The notes beneath the pieces were generated by a model, which worked only from the letters and a program-made list of their open reading frames with translations, was not told the DNA's origin and ran no database searches. Below, piece by piece: positions 20,223 through 30,300 of a DNA stretch of 64,000 nucleotides. Both the position numbers and the translations under genes were made by a program. The stretch lies in NCBI GenBank assembly GCA_026388415.1, contig JAPLJV010000044.1, positions 1-64,000 of the forward strand, read 5' to 3'. The number at the start of each line of letters is the position of its first letter. Within the stretch, counting starts at the first letter, position 1. This DNA comes from Deltaproteobacteria bacterium. Its GTDB lineage: Bacteria > Desulfobacterota > Syntrophia > Syntrophales > JACQWR01.

Positions 20223-20238
20223 GGTGTTACCGAACACC
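20223..20238 (+). repeat. IS leader hairpin, copy 1
   Basis: Arms GGTGTT and AACACC with loop ACCG. The second IS copy has GATGTT and AACATC with the same loop (57247-57262): both sides of one base pair have changed together, so pairing is conserved. Confidence 0.65.
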
Positions 20239-20260
20239 GACTTCCGAAGGAGGGGAAATC

Positions 20261-20332
20261 ATGAGTCCGCGATCCAAAAGAGAGTATACGGAAGCGGTCC
20301 ATTTACGTTATAAAAATGCCAGCCGCCATTGA
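20261..20332 (+). pseudogene. Truncated transposase (first 23 codons)
   Basis: Starts MSPRSKREYTEAVHLRYKNA and ends at a TGA after residue 23, whereas the copy at 57286 continues. An AAGGAGGGG ribosome site is retained. Only the N-terminal tip of the DDE/integrase-core transposase remains, so it is not functional. Confidence 0.8.
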
Positions 20333-20745
20333 TAATTGATAAGAACTTCCTTTTTCGTAGTGAGAGTATAGGGAGAACTTTTGGCTTGTCAAGGGATATT
20401 TTGCATCGCATTGCATCGAAAACCGGTGGCTGGCGATGCAGTTGGGTAAGGAAGGCGTATCGGTGGCCGCTCTTTTGAGAAATCAGCTTCCCCTTGGGGT
20501 CGAGTCACCCGGCAAGAGGGCATTATTGAACACAATTCAGACAGGTCTCTCCCGCACGACTCAAATTAGATTCGCCGAGAAAGCGGCATCATTTATAACG
20601 GATTGTAATCAAGCATTTTCATCGAGGTTGGCATTTTGCAAGAGCATTAACACCCCTCCATCATTGAGGGTCTGGTAATTCAAAAGTTGCTTCTTTAATG
20701 ATCAATCACTGATGCTGTAAAATCTATAAAAGACTATTTAAACCA
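20333..20745. other. Gene-poor stretch with repeat debris
   Basis: No convincing gene. Positions 20364-20400 match 57138-57175, including the exact run CTTGTCAAGGGATATT. An 80-codon frame at 20436-20678 has no ribosome site or recognisable family and is probably chance. The stretch separates the IS remnant from the cysteine synthase gene. Confidence 0.5.
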
Positions 20746-21663
20746 TCATGGCGGGCAGAGAGCACAGATGGACCTGAAAACCTCCGTCGAGAGGTAGCGG
20801 TCGCCCCGATCAGGAAAGATCACGACGACGGTCGAGCCACGGGAAATGTCTCTCGCGACTTGGAGGGCGCCCCACATTGCTGCTCCAGAACTGATTCCAC
20901 AAAACAGCCCTTCGCGAAGGGAAAGATCCCGCGTCGTATTAAAAGCTTCCTCATCCGCACAACTGATGATGCAGTCCAGCTTTGAGGGGTCATAAATCTT
21001 CGGGACGATTGCTTCCTTCATGTTCTTGAGGCCCTGAAGGCGATGGTTGAGTGTCGGTTCGATGCCGACTATCTTTACCGAGGGTTTCTTTTCCTTAAGA
21101 AACAGTGAACAACCCATTAGGGTGCCCGTAGTTCCCATACCAGCGACGAAGAAATCGATCTCACCGGATGTCTGCTGCAGGACCTCAGGCCCGGTCGTAT
21201 GGTAATGCGCCAGATAGCTTTGGGGATTATCAAACTGGTTAGGCATGAAGTACCGGTCGCCTTCGTATTCCATGATGTGATGGGCCCGTCTTATGGCGCC
21301 ATCAGTACGTTCACTGCCTGGGGTCAGCTCCAATTCGGCTCCCAGCGCCTGTAAAACGGTCCGGCGTTCCTCACTCACGCAGGTGGGCATGGTGAGTTTG
21401 ATTTTTAAACCCATCGCCGCCGCAATCATGGCCATTCCTATGCCTGTGTTCCCGGAAGTTGCTTCCAGTATCGTTTTTCCAGGGACCAGTTTTCCCGAAT
21501 CTATGGCTTCCTTGATCATGAAATAGGCAGGGCGATCTTTGATGGAACCGCCAGGGTTGGAACCTTCCAGTTTTGCCATGATCCGTATGCCAGTTTTTTT
21601 AGAGTCCCAGAGATGCTTGATCTCTACCAGAGGGGTGTTTCCGATGGCATCCACTACGCTCAT
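20746..21663 (-). CDS. cysM: Cysteine synthase (O-acetylserine sulfhydrylase), CysM-like
   Basis: PLP enzyme that makes cysteine from an activated serine and sulfide. The 305 residues show IGNTPLVEIKHL, the PLP lysine in NPGGSIKDRP (about 36-45), the substrate loop EATSGNTGIG and the phosphate-binding GMGTTGTLMG. The GSIKDRP form and short C-terminus favour CysM over CysK. AAGGAG precedes the ATG. A single gene between IS debris and recD; no cysE or sulfate genes are beside it. It is bracketed by 15-bp direct repeats, which hints at past mobility. Confidence 0.88.
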   Translation of the reverse strand: MSVVDAIGNTPLVEIKHLWDSKKTGIRIMAKLEGSNPGGSIKDRPAYFMIKEAIDSGKLVPGKTILEATSGNTGIGMAMIAAAMGLKIKLTMPTCVSEERRTVLQALGAELELTPGSERTDGAIRRAHHIMEYEGDRYFMPNQFDNPQSYLAHYHTTGPEVLQQTSGEIDFFVAGMGTTGTLMGCSLFLKEKKPSVKIVGIEPTLNHRLQGLKNMKEAIVPKIYDPSKLDCIISCADEEAFNTTRDLSLREGLFCGISSGAAMWGALQVARDISRGSTVVVIFPDRGDRYLSTEVFRSICALCPP

Positions 21664-21781
21664 ACCGTGTCTCCTTTATCCTTGCGGAGGATCGCTTCAT
21701 TTTTGCAGTTTAAATCAGATTTTCTTACCCCTATATAGGGTATTGCTTCTCAGCGTGGAAATACACGAGAAAAGTATTATG

Positions 21782-21796
21782 TGTCAATTGAATTTT
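21782..21796 (+). repeat. 15-bp direct repeat, copy 2
   Basis: Second copy of TGTCAATTGAATTTT, 1,644 bp from the first (20138). The flanks differ. Confidence 0.45.
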
Positions 21797-21870
21797 TGTC
21801 GCAATAATATGGGGCGTATCAGCATACAATTGATCCCGAAACAAATGAGTCACCTTTGAGGTCGAGTATG

Positions 21871-21891
21871 AAGCTCTGTATTTGAGAGCTT
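21871..21891. terminator. Hairpin abutting the recD stop codon
   Basis: Arms AAGCTCT and AGAGCTT with a 7-nt loop, touching the recD stop codon. The T-rich side lies in the plus direction, so its value as a recD terminator is doubtful. Confidence 0.3.
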
Positions 21892-23712
21892 TTATTTGCC
21901 CCCAGACCAAAGTGCCTCTCCCAGTCCCGACTTCCGGTCTATTCTCCGTGAAACGGCAGTAACAAATATTCCCTCGTTTCCCCAGATATCAACTTTATTT
22001 TTCGCCCGAGTGATGCCGGTATAGATCAGCTCCCGCGTCAGGACTGCGGCATCATTGCCGGGAAGCAGCAGATGGACCCGGTCAAACTCGGAACCCTGAC
22101 TTTTGTGAATCGTCATGGCATAGACCGTTTCGTGGGCCGGAAGGCGGACCGGTGCAACGTTACGGATCCCCCCGTCAGGGGCAGGGAAAAATACCCGGGG
22201 GTTGCCGCCTCCCTCCAGGTCGGGGAAGACGATCCCGACGTCGCCATTGAACAGTTTCAGATTATAGTCATTGATCGTGATAAGCACGGGTCGGCCCCGG
22301 TACCAGCGTTGTTGGGGATCAATGAGTCCTTTTGCCGCCAGGATTTCCTCGATGAGGGTGTTCATGCCGGCCACCCCGTAGGGTCCCTGATTCAGGGCGC
22401 AGAGAACCCGGAAGGAGTTGAAATATTTGAGAGCCTCCGCGACCGTTCCTGCCGCGAGATAGGCGCTGTACCCTTCAACCACGGAATTTGTTATGGCCTT
22501 TTTGAGGCCATCTGGTTTCGGCACGTTTCGCCAGGCAATATCCGGAAAGGCGTCACCTTTGAGGATGGCCAGAGCGTCCGCACTTTTCCCGGCATTTACC
22601 GCCCTTCCTGCAGCCCCGATGCCGCTATCGTCTGGGAAACGGTAATTCTTCTTCAGGATAACCAAAGAGTCGGTAAGCGGAGGCGATACCTGACCGGGCG
22701 GTGCGGTCGGAATCCTCGCGCCGGACACTTCGGCAAAGAGATCGCCGAACTCGGGCGAAAATATCTCCTGTTGACCGCCGCCACACATATCGCCGAGGAC
22801 TGCCCCCGCTTCTACCGAGGAAAGTTGATCCCTGTCTCCCAGAATAATAAGCCCGGCATCAGGCTTGAGCGCCGCTGCCATCTTGGCCATCAGCGGCAGC
22901 GCGATCATGGAGGCCTCATCAATGATGACCACATCGTAAGGCAGAAGATTTTCATCGGAATAGCGGAAGTGCACTGAACCGGCAATGGGGCCAAGGAGGC
23001 GATGGATGGTTGAGACCTCATTAGGGATAAGCGCTTTAACGGAATCCGCACAGTCAAGCGCATCTTTCATTGAGCTAACCGCCTCCCTGAGCCGCGCCGC
23101 CGACTTGCCGGTAGGGGCTGCCAGGGCGACCCGCAGGGATTCACCGTTGGCTTGCTCCAAAAGGAGAGCAAGTATCTTGACAACAGTTGAGGTTTTGCCC
23201 GTTCCCGGTCCGCCGGATATAATGCAGATCTTTTTCCGCAATGCGGCCAAGGCCGCCACCCTTTGCCAATCAGCGTCTTTTCCGGCAACACCGGGGAAAA
23301 GCCTGTCCAACCCCTGGGCGAATAGCGCCTTGTCAATCATGTCACAGCTAAGGGCGGCCTTCTGCAGGATGACCTGCGCGAGGTCTCTTTCATACTTCCA
23401 GTAGCGGTAGAGGTAGAGTCGGCCATCCGTGTCGAGGACCAGAGGCCGGAAGTCCCCCGGGGAGCCGACTACCGGAGTCTCCAGAAGAGCATTATGCAGG
23501 TTCTTGAACTCGGGAACGCTGAACTCCTCCCCGTCAATCCGGATGTCCCTGCCGGCAATATCCGCCAGGTTCAGGCAGATGTTGCCATTCCCCACCGAGT
23601 TGCTCAACAGTGAGACAGCAATCTTGAGGGCCGAGGATGCTCCTCCCGATTCTTTTAGGATGAAGTCGGCAAAATGCCGGTCAATTGAGTTCAGTTCGAA
23701 TACCAACGTCAC
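21892..23712 (-). CDS. recD: Exodeoxyribonuclease V alpha subunit (RecD helicase)
   Basis: 5'-3' helicase subunit of the RecBCD enzyme that processes DNA ends for repair and degrades foreign linear DNA. The 606 residues carry Walker A ISGGPGTGKTSTVVK, the Walker B VVIIDEASM, LGDRDQL, and the C-terminal VYAMTIHKSQGSEFDRV with the ITRAKNKV block. The start is GTG at 23712; its ribosome site GGAGGA overlaps the recB stop codon, which indicates translational coupling. Last gene of recC-recB-recD. Confidence 0.95.
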   Translation of the reverse strand: MTLVFELNSIDRHFADFILKESGGASSALKIAVSLLSNSVGNGNICLNLADIAGRDIRIDGEEFSVPEFKNLHNALLETPVVGSPGDFRPLVLDTDGRLYLYRYWKYERDLAQVILQKAALSCDMIDKALFAQGLDRLFPGVAGKDADWQRVAALAALRKKICIISGGPGTGKTSTVVKILALLLEQANGESLRVALAAPTGKSAARLREAVSSMKDALDCADSVKALIPNEVSTIHRLLGPIAGSVHFRYSDENLLPYDVVIIDEASMIALPLMAKMAAALKPDAGLIILGDRDQLSSVEAGAVLGDMCGGGQQEIFSPEFGDLFAEVSGARIPTAPPGQVSPPLTDSLVILKKNYRFPDDSGIGAAGRAVNAGKSADALAILKGDAFPDIAWRNVPKPDGLKKAITNSVVEGYSAYLAAGTVAEALKYFNSFRVLCALNQGPYGVAGMNTLIEEILAAKGLIDPQQRWYRGRPVLITINDYNLKLFNGDVGIVFPDLEGGGNPRVFFPAPDGGIRNVAPVRLPAHETVYAMTIHKSQGSEFDRVHLLLPGNDAAVLTRELIYTGITRAKNKVDIWGNEGIFVTAVSRRIDRKSGLGEALWSGGK

Positions 23713-23716
23713 GGCA

Positions 23717-26700
23717 TTATCCTCCGTCCTGAATCAGGCTTTTCGTCAATGCGTCAATCATTTCCACGGGCGGCATGTCCCGGAAATAACCGAATTCTTC
23801 ACCCTTCCCGGCGCTCACGCCGCGCAGGAAAATATAGATCACCCCGCCAAAGTGGGTTGCGTAATCATAGCCCTTCGCGCGGAGGGACAGGTACCTGTTG
23901 AGCGCCACCGTGTAGAGCAGGTATTGGAGCGGGTAGAGATTGCGCTCCATCGCCGTTTTGAGGGCTTCCCGTCCATAGTCCTCCACCCGGTAGCCCAGAT
24001 GATTCGATTTCCAGTCCACAAGATAGTACTTGCCGCCCTGCTCAAAAACCATGTCCATGAAGCCCCTGACCATGCCCCGCACCGGCTTGAACTTCAGGGA
24101 CGCACAAACCCTGGTAATGTCGGCGGCCTTGTAGAGTACCCCCCATTTGCTGAGACAGGCACTCATCAGATCGGAGGTGATAAACCTGAGCGGGAAATAA
24201 AATTCCAGCTCCGTAATCCAGCTTCCCTGTTTGATGCCGGCCAGATTGAAGGACCCCTCCGCTGCTGCCAGCGGGGCGGTTATGACCGCGTTGATCGTAT
24301 TGCAGACATGAGGTTGCCACTCCTTGCCGTAGCCATACTTCACCAGTCCCTTCTCCACCAGGGCACTTACTGCCTCGGGAGAGCTATTGGCAAAGTCGAG
24401 CCCCTCAAAGATTTCGTGAAAAAATATACCGGCCTGCGCCCCCCGGGGGAAGGTAAAGATGCTTATCTCCTCTGGATCTTCGGCATCAAGCGGTCCTGAC
24501 GCTTTATTCCCGGTAGCTGTTATCTCATCCCGGTCCGGAAGCTCGCTTGCTGCCGCCTCGTGGGCCGCAAAAGAGGTGTAACTGGCGATACGCCAGTCAC
24601 TGCTGATGACCCCGGAAAATTTATGGCTGGCAATCGGCTTCCCGTCATCCCGGCGCGGGAGATATGGAGTAACAGAGCCTGAAGCGGGTACCGGGACGAC
24701 AGCGATTGCCCCCCCTCCCTTTTCCTGAAGGGACTGCAACTGATCCTGCATTGCTTCTGCGGTGAGCACACGTACCTCGTCTGCCAGCAGGCTTACGGGG
24801 TTATCGGATATTCTGGTTTCGGCGGTGGCGTGGAAAAGATAAGCGAGGGAGGAAGTTTCCGGCCGGTTTTTTGGGCTTTTGCCGGTAATTTTACCCGCAA
24901 GCAGGTAACACCGGTATTTTGCCCGGGTGAGAGCAACGTAAAGGAGACGCAGATTCTCAGCAAGCATTTCCTTGCGCGCCACTATCCGGTTATTGTCATA
25001 CGCGGGGGAGCCAAAGTCCTTAACCAGGGTAAAACCGTCATGGAAGCTGATCGCTTCGTCATTGTCCATGAGGCCGCCCCAAAGGAAGGGGCAAAAAACG
25101 ATTGGATACTCAAGCCCCTTGCTGACATGAACGGTAACGATCTTAATCGCTTTTTCGTCGGTTTCCAGACGGATCTGGTATTCTTCGGCTTCATCTTCGG
25201 CGCTGACCCGTTCGCTAAACCAGGTGACGAGCCCCTCGATACCCGGCTTTTGCTCGTGTGCCTTGTGGTGGATGAGCTCAAAACAGTGCAGCAGGTTGGT
25301 CAGCCGACGTTCCCCATCGGGAAACCGGAGGAGCCGGCCCCGTATCCCTTCCTTAGCCAGCAGAGATTGAGCCATGACCATAAAGCCCCGATCGGTCCAG
25401 ACCTGGTGATACGCGCGAAAGGTCTCCAAACAATCCTCCCAGGCCAGCTCGTCGCCGCTTGGGGTCACGCGGCCTGCAATTTCATCGTCGAGGAGAAGGG
25501 CGATATCATCCCCCGACCTGCCAAGGATGTCGGTTACCAGGGCCGCCCGGACCTTGGGCTCACTTCCGGGGTTGGCGAAGGCAATAAGCAGCGTGCAGAC
25601 CTCCCGCGCCTCGTCAGTGGCAAAAATACTCATATCACTCTGTACGACGCTCGGAATGCCCAGATTTCTCAGGGCTTCCTGAATATAACCGGCCTGCCGG
25701 TGACTGCGGACGATAACCGCAATATCTCCGGGAAAGAGAGGATGGCCATCAATCATGGTCTTTCTCTCTGCACCCTCCTGAAGCAGGCGGACGATTTCTC
25801 CGGCTATTGCCGGAGGGATGAGTTCATTCGCCTGAGTTACATTAACCGGTCCTCCACCTTCAGCCGGCGGCATATACCATACCTGGAGGGGTGCCGTTTC
25901 ACCAAAAACGCGCGCTACTTCTTTTCCAGACTTATCCTTGCCCGGTGTGACCGGGTGATAGGATATCCAGTCGTACACAAAGGGGTTGGTTGCGCCGGTA
26001 AAGAGCGTGTTGAAGGCGGCCAGGAGAAGGGGCGAAGATCGCCAATTACCCGTTAGGGTGAAGAGTTTATCTTCCGTCACATCTTCCGCAGCTTCCTTAT
26101 AGGCAAAGATATCGGCCCCCCGGAAGCTGTAGATCGCCTGTTTCGGGTCGCCGATCAGAAAAAGCGGGCTGTCCGTGGCGGCGTAAATCTTCCGGAAGAT
26201 GTCGTACTGGACAGGGTCGGTATCTTGAAATTCGTCTATGAGAGCTGCCCGGTATTTTATGGGGACACCTTGCAAAAAAAGGTGTCCCCTGCTGCCGGCG
26301 AAGGCCATACCGCTGTCTCCGTAAAGCGCCTGATACAGGTCATTGAGAAGGTCATCGAAAAAGCGGATGTTTTTCTCCCGCTTCAGGATTGGCAGGCGCT
26401 CCCTGCAAAACACCACAAGTTCCCATTGCAGGGCGAGGAAGCGCTCCTCTACGCTTTTCTGTAGTTCTTCGCAACTGTCAAAGAAGGGATGAACAGGCGC
26501 TATCCCCTTGGGCTTCTTCCCCTTGGCAATGCCGGATGTGGTTAATTTGCTGAAACCCGGAAAAAGATCGAAGGGATTATTGCCGGCGAGACAAGAGTCC
26601 ATCCCCGTAAATAGTTCGGACAGCAGGTCAGGCCGATAATTTTCCGCTGACCTGCTGAGGCCCTTGTCGTTCCTGATTATCTCTTCGATCTCCTGTTTAC

Positions 26701-27388
26701 TCTCCCGCCACCCGTTCCTCGTTTTTTCATAGGCAGTACGGCATCTCTCTTCGATGGCCGCAATTTCGTCAGCAGTAAACGACGGTCTTACTTCCAGTTT
26801 CGGGTTGGATAGCATTCCCTTGAGGAAAGCCATGAACGTTGCGGGAGAGTGACCTTGACGCAGGGTATAGCCGAGGAGAGGCGACGGTTCGGTAAAAAAT
26901 CTCATCCTCCAGAAATCATCCACGATTTCCTGGAGCAATTCTGTCTGGTCGGTAATCAGTTCCGTGTCATAAAGTGAACCGCTCTCAAAGGCATTTTCCT
27001 TGAGGACACGCAGGCAGAAACCGTGGATGGTAAAGATCGAGGCCGTATCAAAAGCATTCAGCGCCCGCTCAAGCTTTTCGCGGGACTTTATCCGGCCGGT
27101 GCCTTTCCCGTTAATGTTATCAGCTAAACCAGCGAGAAACGCGTCTTTCGTTTCGTCGCCGTCCATGACCATAATAGCCTTCCGAATCTGGCTGCGGATC
27201 CTCCGGCGCAGCTCTTTTGTCGCTGCCTCGGTGTAAGTCACCACGAGGATCTGTTCCGGAGTAAGATCTTTCTCTATCAGAAGTCGCAGGTAGAGGCAGG
27301 CGATGGCATAGGTTTTTCCGGTGCCGGCGCTGGCCTCGATCAGATTCATCCCCGCGAGTTCAATGTGCAAATGATCCAGTTCAATCAT
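23717..27388 (-). CDS. recB: Exodeoxyribonuclease V beta subunit (RecB helicase-nuclease)
   Basis: 3'-5' helicase and the only nuclease of RecBCD. The 1,223 residues show Walker A EASAGTGKTYAIA (18-30), DEFQDTD (about 385), GDPKQAIYSFRGAD, VTVHVSKGLEYPIVF, the LYVALTRAKYR block, and the C-terminal nuclease signature YYLVDWKSNHLG. An unusual 12-residue insert, GSRGHLFLQGVP (365-376), is encoded exactly by a 36-bp palindromic element placed just before DEFQ. The same element occurs in recC. The frame is kept, so the protein is probably functional. It starts 8 bp after recC. Confidence 0.95.
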   Translation of the reverse strand: MIELDHLHIELAGMNLIEASAGTGKTYAIACLYLRLLIEKDLTPEQILVVTYTEAATKELRRRIRSQIRKAIMVMDGDETKDAFLAGLADNINGKGTGRIKSREKLERALNAFDTASIFTIHGFCLRVLKENAFESGSLYDTELITDQTELLQEIVDDFWRMRFFTEPSPLLGYTLRQGHSPATFMAFLKGMLSNPKLEVRPSFTADEIAAIEERCRTAYEKTRNGWRESKQEIEEIIRNDKGLSRSAENYRPDLLSELFTGMDSCLAGNNPFDLFPGFSKLTTSGIAKGKKPKGIAPVHPFFDSCEELQKSVEERFLALQWELVVFCRERLPILKREKNIRFFDDLLNDLYQALYGDSGMAFAGSRGHLFLQGVPIKYRAALIDEFQDTDPVQYDIFRKIYAATDSPLFLIGDPKQAIYSFRGADIFAYKEAAEDVTEDKLFTLTGNWRSSPLLLAAFNTLFTGATNPFVYDWISYHPVTPGKDKSGKEVARVFGETAPLQVWYMPPAEGGGPVNVTQANELIPPAIAGEIVRLLQEGAERKTMIDGHPLFPGDIAVIVRSHRQAGYIQEALRNLGIPSVVQSDMSIFATDEAREVCTLLIAFANPGSEPKVRAALVTDILGRSGDDIALLLDDEIAGRVTPSGDELAWEDCLETFRAYHQVWTDRGFMVMAQSLLAKEGIRGRLLRFPDGERRLTNLLHCFELIHHKAHEQKPGIEGLVTWFSERVSAEDEAEEYQIRLETDEKAIKIVTVHVSKGLEYPIVFCPFLWGGLMDNDEAISFHDGFTLVKDFGSPAYDNNRIVARKEMLAENLRLLYVALTRAKYRCYLLAGKITGKSPKNRPETSSLAYLFHATAETRISDNPVSLLADEVRVLTAEAMQDQLQSLQEKGGGAIAVVPVPASGSVTPYLPRRDDGKPIASHKFSGVISSDWRIASYTSFAAHEAAASELPDRDEITATGNKASGPLDAEDPEEISIFTFPRGAQAGIFFHEIFEGLDFANSSPEAVSALVEKGLVKYGYGKEWQPHVCNTINAVITAPLAAAEGSFNLAGIKQGSWITELEFYFPLRFITSDLMSACLSKWGVLYKAADITRVCASLKFKPVRGMVRGFMDMVFEQGGKYYLVDWKSNHLGYRVEDYGREALKTAMERNLYPLQYLLYTVALNRYLSLRAKGYDYATHFGGVIYIFLRGVSAGKGEEFGYFRDMPPVEMIDALTKSLIQDGG
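26261..26296. repeat. 36-bp palindromic element inside recB
   Basis: The palindromic core GGGGACACCTT-(spacer)-AAGGTGTCCCC is followed by TGCTGCC. It matches the recC element at 28289-28324 at 32 of 36 positions. Its length is a multiple of three and it occupies exactly 12 codons of recB. It resembles REP-like or protein-coding palindromic elements. Confidence 0.8.
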
Positions 27389-27396
27389 ACTTTCCC

Positions 27397-30300
27397 TTAT
27401 TCCAGGTGTTGGAGCATTGGTTCCAGCAATGCGTGGGCAATACGTTCGAATTCGGCATTAAACGGATCTACATGGCCAAAGCAGAGCCGGAAATAGGGGT
27501 CCCTGCCCTCTCCGGGTATGTCGTTATAGCCGTCTTCCCATTTCCCCCGCGCCCGCCCCAGATTCCATTCCTGCTTTTCCGCGTACGCCATGGCCGAAGC
27601 GGGGAAAAACCGGAGTGGGGTCATCAATCCCTGCCAGTAAATATCGAGGAAAATCTGCAGGATGGCGGCGGCATCTTCCACGGGATTGAACGTATTTGTG
27701 CCGTTGGTCATGATCAGCAATGTTTCCCGGGGGTATGCTTCCTTTCGCGCCGCATTGAGGACGAGGTGCACTATCCAGGCGCGAAGTTGGTCTTTCGCCT
27801 TCAGTTTTGCACAACGATAGCGAATCATCCGCTCCGGCCAGATTCCATCCAGCCGTCCGGTCAATCTGAATCCTGCCAGATCGAGTTCGAAATCGAGAGG
27901 CGCTAACGGGATTTTATCGCCGACTTTGTCTCGCACTACCTGGGCAAACGCTTCAACGTCACCGACTAAGGTTTCGAAAACCATCTCACCGTGCCTGGCA
28001 GGCGGGATGATCCCGCGACAACGGGCAACGGAGAGGTAATCATGAGCATCGCCGCCCTGAAGCACAATTTCCAGGAGATCCTTTTTCAGGTTATAAGCGT
28101 CCAGGCCATCCACTGCGAATGGTTCCCGTTCTTCCAGCGGGGCGACGACATCCTCAAGGCGAATTCCCAGCCTGTTCTCCAGGAAGAATTTAGCCGGGTT
28201 GTCGAAAAACCGCAGGAGCTTTATCAGCGGAATGTCCTTCCACTCGTCGGCAGGGGCGGCAAGGGGTTTTGCCAGAAACTCGGCAGCAGGGGACGCCCTG
28301 CAAAAAAAAGTGCCCCCTGCTGCCTGGAGCGCTGCACAGTTTTCGGCCGAATAGCTGAATAACGGCGAGTCTTCGGAAAAATAGTCCCGGCTGAAGGCTT
28401 GGAGGCGGTGTCGCGTAACGAGATGCCCTTCGATTGTATCGTCCTTCCCCGCGTTAAATCCCCGGTCAATGACATCAAGGAGTTCGCTCACCAGCACCGA
28501 GGGCGGGATCTCGCTGTTATCCTTGATGCTCTGGCCGATATAGCTTATGTACAGACAGTCGCGAGCCGAAAGAATGGACTCAAGAAAGAGGTAGCGGTCC
28601 TCATCGCGTAAGGAACGGTCACCGCGCCGGGGATTCCGGGCAATCAGGTCAAACCCAGGGGCGAAGTTCTGCCGGGGGAAACCGCCATCGTTCATCCCAA
28701 TAAGCGTAACGACCCGGAAAGGAATACTTCGCATGGGGAGCATGGCGCAGAACGTGACGCCGCCGGTGATGAAACCAAGCCCCTTTTCTTCCTGGTCCAG
28801 ACGTGCGGTGAGCCACGCCCGAATGACGCCAAGTTCCACCTTCGAGTCGAAACCGGACTGCTCCGCCAATTCACCGATGTTTGCCACCACGCCGGCGACT
28901 GTTGCCAGTTCACGGGCCATGTCTTCGTCAGCAGTGATAAAGTCTGCCAAAAGGTTGCCGCACTGATCCTGCCACTCGGCGAGGGTGCGGGGCTTTATCA
29001 GACTATCTGCTATATCCGCAACTTTGTTGATAAAATCCACAAGTTTGCCGAGGGCTTGGGCACTGGAACCTTCTATCTCATCGTAAGGGAGCTTGCCGTT
29101 GAACAGACGCCCATTTTCGTCGGGCATGGCATAGCCCAGGAGGAGACGATCAAGCCCGGCCCGCCAGGAGTTTTCGCGATAGCCGGGAAGCCCCAGGCGG
29201 ATTCGACTCTGCTCGTCTATCCCCCATCGTACCCACGTATCCTCGATCCAGCCGCGGATGATTGCGAGCTCTTCATTGTTCAAGTCGAAACGCCTTCTGA
29301 CCGGAGTTACTTCAAGGATGTCGAACAACTGGATGACGGTGAGCCGGCTGCCGGGAAGCCCCAGAATCTTAAGCAGCACCGCAGCGATCTGCCCCTCGCT
29401 CTTCAGACGCCGATCAGCAATGGAGTAAGGGATTTTCAGAGAGGCATCCTGACACCCGTCGAAGACCGACGAGATATACGGTGCATAGGTTTCAATGTCG
29501 GGGGTCATCACGACGATATCCCGCGGCACGAGGCCTTCTACACGTCCCAGGAGGGCAAGGATGTTGTCGTAGAGAATCTCTATTTCGCGCATCGGGCTGT
29601 GGCAGGAATGAATCTGGATTGACCGGTCATGCTGATCAATCAGACGTTTTTCCGTCATCTTCCCAGGATCGGAGAGGTTGAGAATATCACGTTGTATATT
29701 TTGCAGAAGCAAAGCCCCGCCAGGATCTTCGTAGAGATCTTCCTGGACGGCAGCCACATCGCCGATCTCAATGACCATGTCGGAAAAGTCACGGCCCAGC
29801 CTGCCGAGAGACGCCAGGAGTGGATGCCCTTCGATCCGCAATGCGCCAGCCTCATCTGTCAACCGCGCCTTTGCCTGCCTGGAGATGATGTCGGCCCAAT
29901 ATTCGCGGGTGGGGCTTAGAAGGAAAAGGTTGACATCCGTGATCCGGGCGATCGTTGCCAGGATTTCCATATGGTACTTCGGCAAATAGGAGATGCCGAA
30001 TACCGCGATCCTTTCCGGTATCCCGCTCTCAACCGGCTTGCCCGTCATCATCCGACGGGAAAATTCATCCTTGAGTCGCCCTCGGTGGTATCCTTTACTG
30101 CCGGTCACCAGAGCCCGCCAGAGGACCGCCTGCCACTCGCCATTTTTGCCGGTGTCTTCGGCTGCTTCCCATTCCATCATCATCTCCGGACGGAACAGGG
30201 TGTACTGGTCGAAGGTGTCGGCAATACGTTCCGCGAGCTGAAAAAGTTTGAGCCCGTTTTTGTCCCCAACGAGATAATGCTGCAATGGGGCAAATTCCTC

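Larger units (their letters stand above)
20172..20332 (+). mobile_element. 5' remnant of an IS element
   Basis: This stretch matches the left part of the IS copy at about 57196-57357. The shared parts are the ATAAATGTTACCCA start, the ATCGTTGACTCATAATT block, a hairpin before the gene, and the first codons of the transposase. Homology stops abruptly after the codons for RH. The remainder of the element is absent. Confidence 0.8.

Noticed and set aside
20436-20678. 80-codon reading frame as a gene
   Set aside because: No ribosome site, no family and a position in IS debris.
22072-22977. Long plus-strand frame opposite recD
   Set aside because: It is the complement of a clear recD coding region; composition and motifs fit recD only.
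24830-26056. 408-codon plus-strand frame opposite recB
   Set aside because: It is antisense to conserved RecB motifs and has no recognisable domain.
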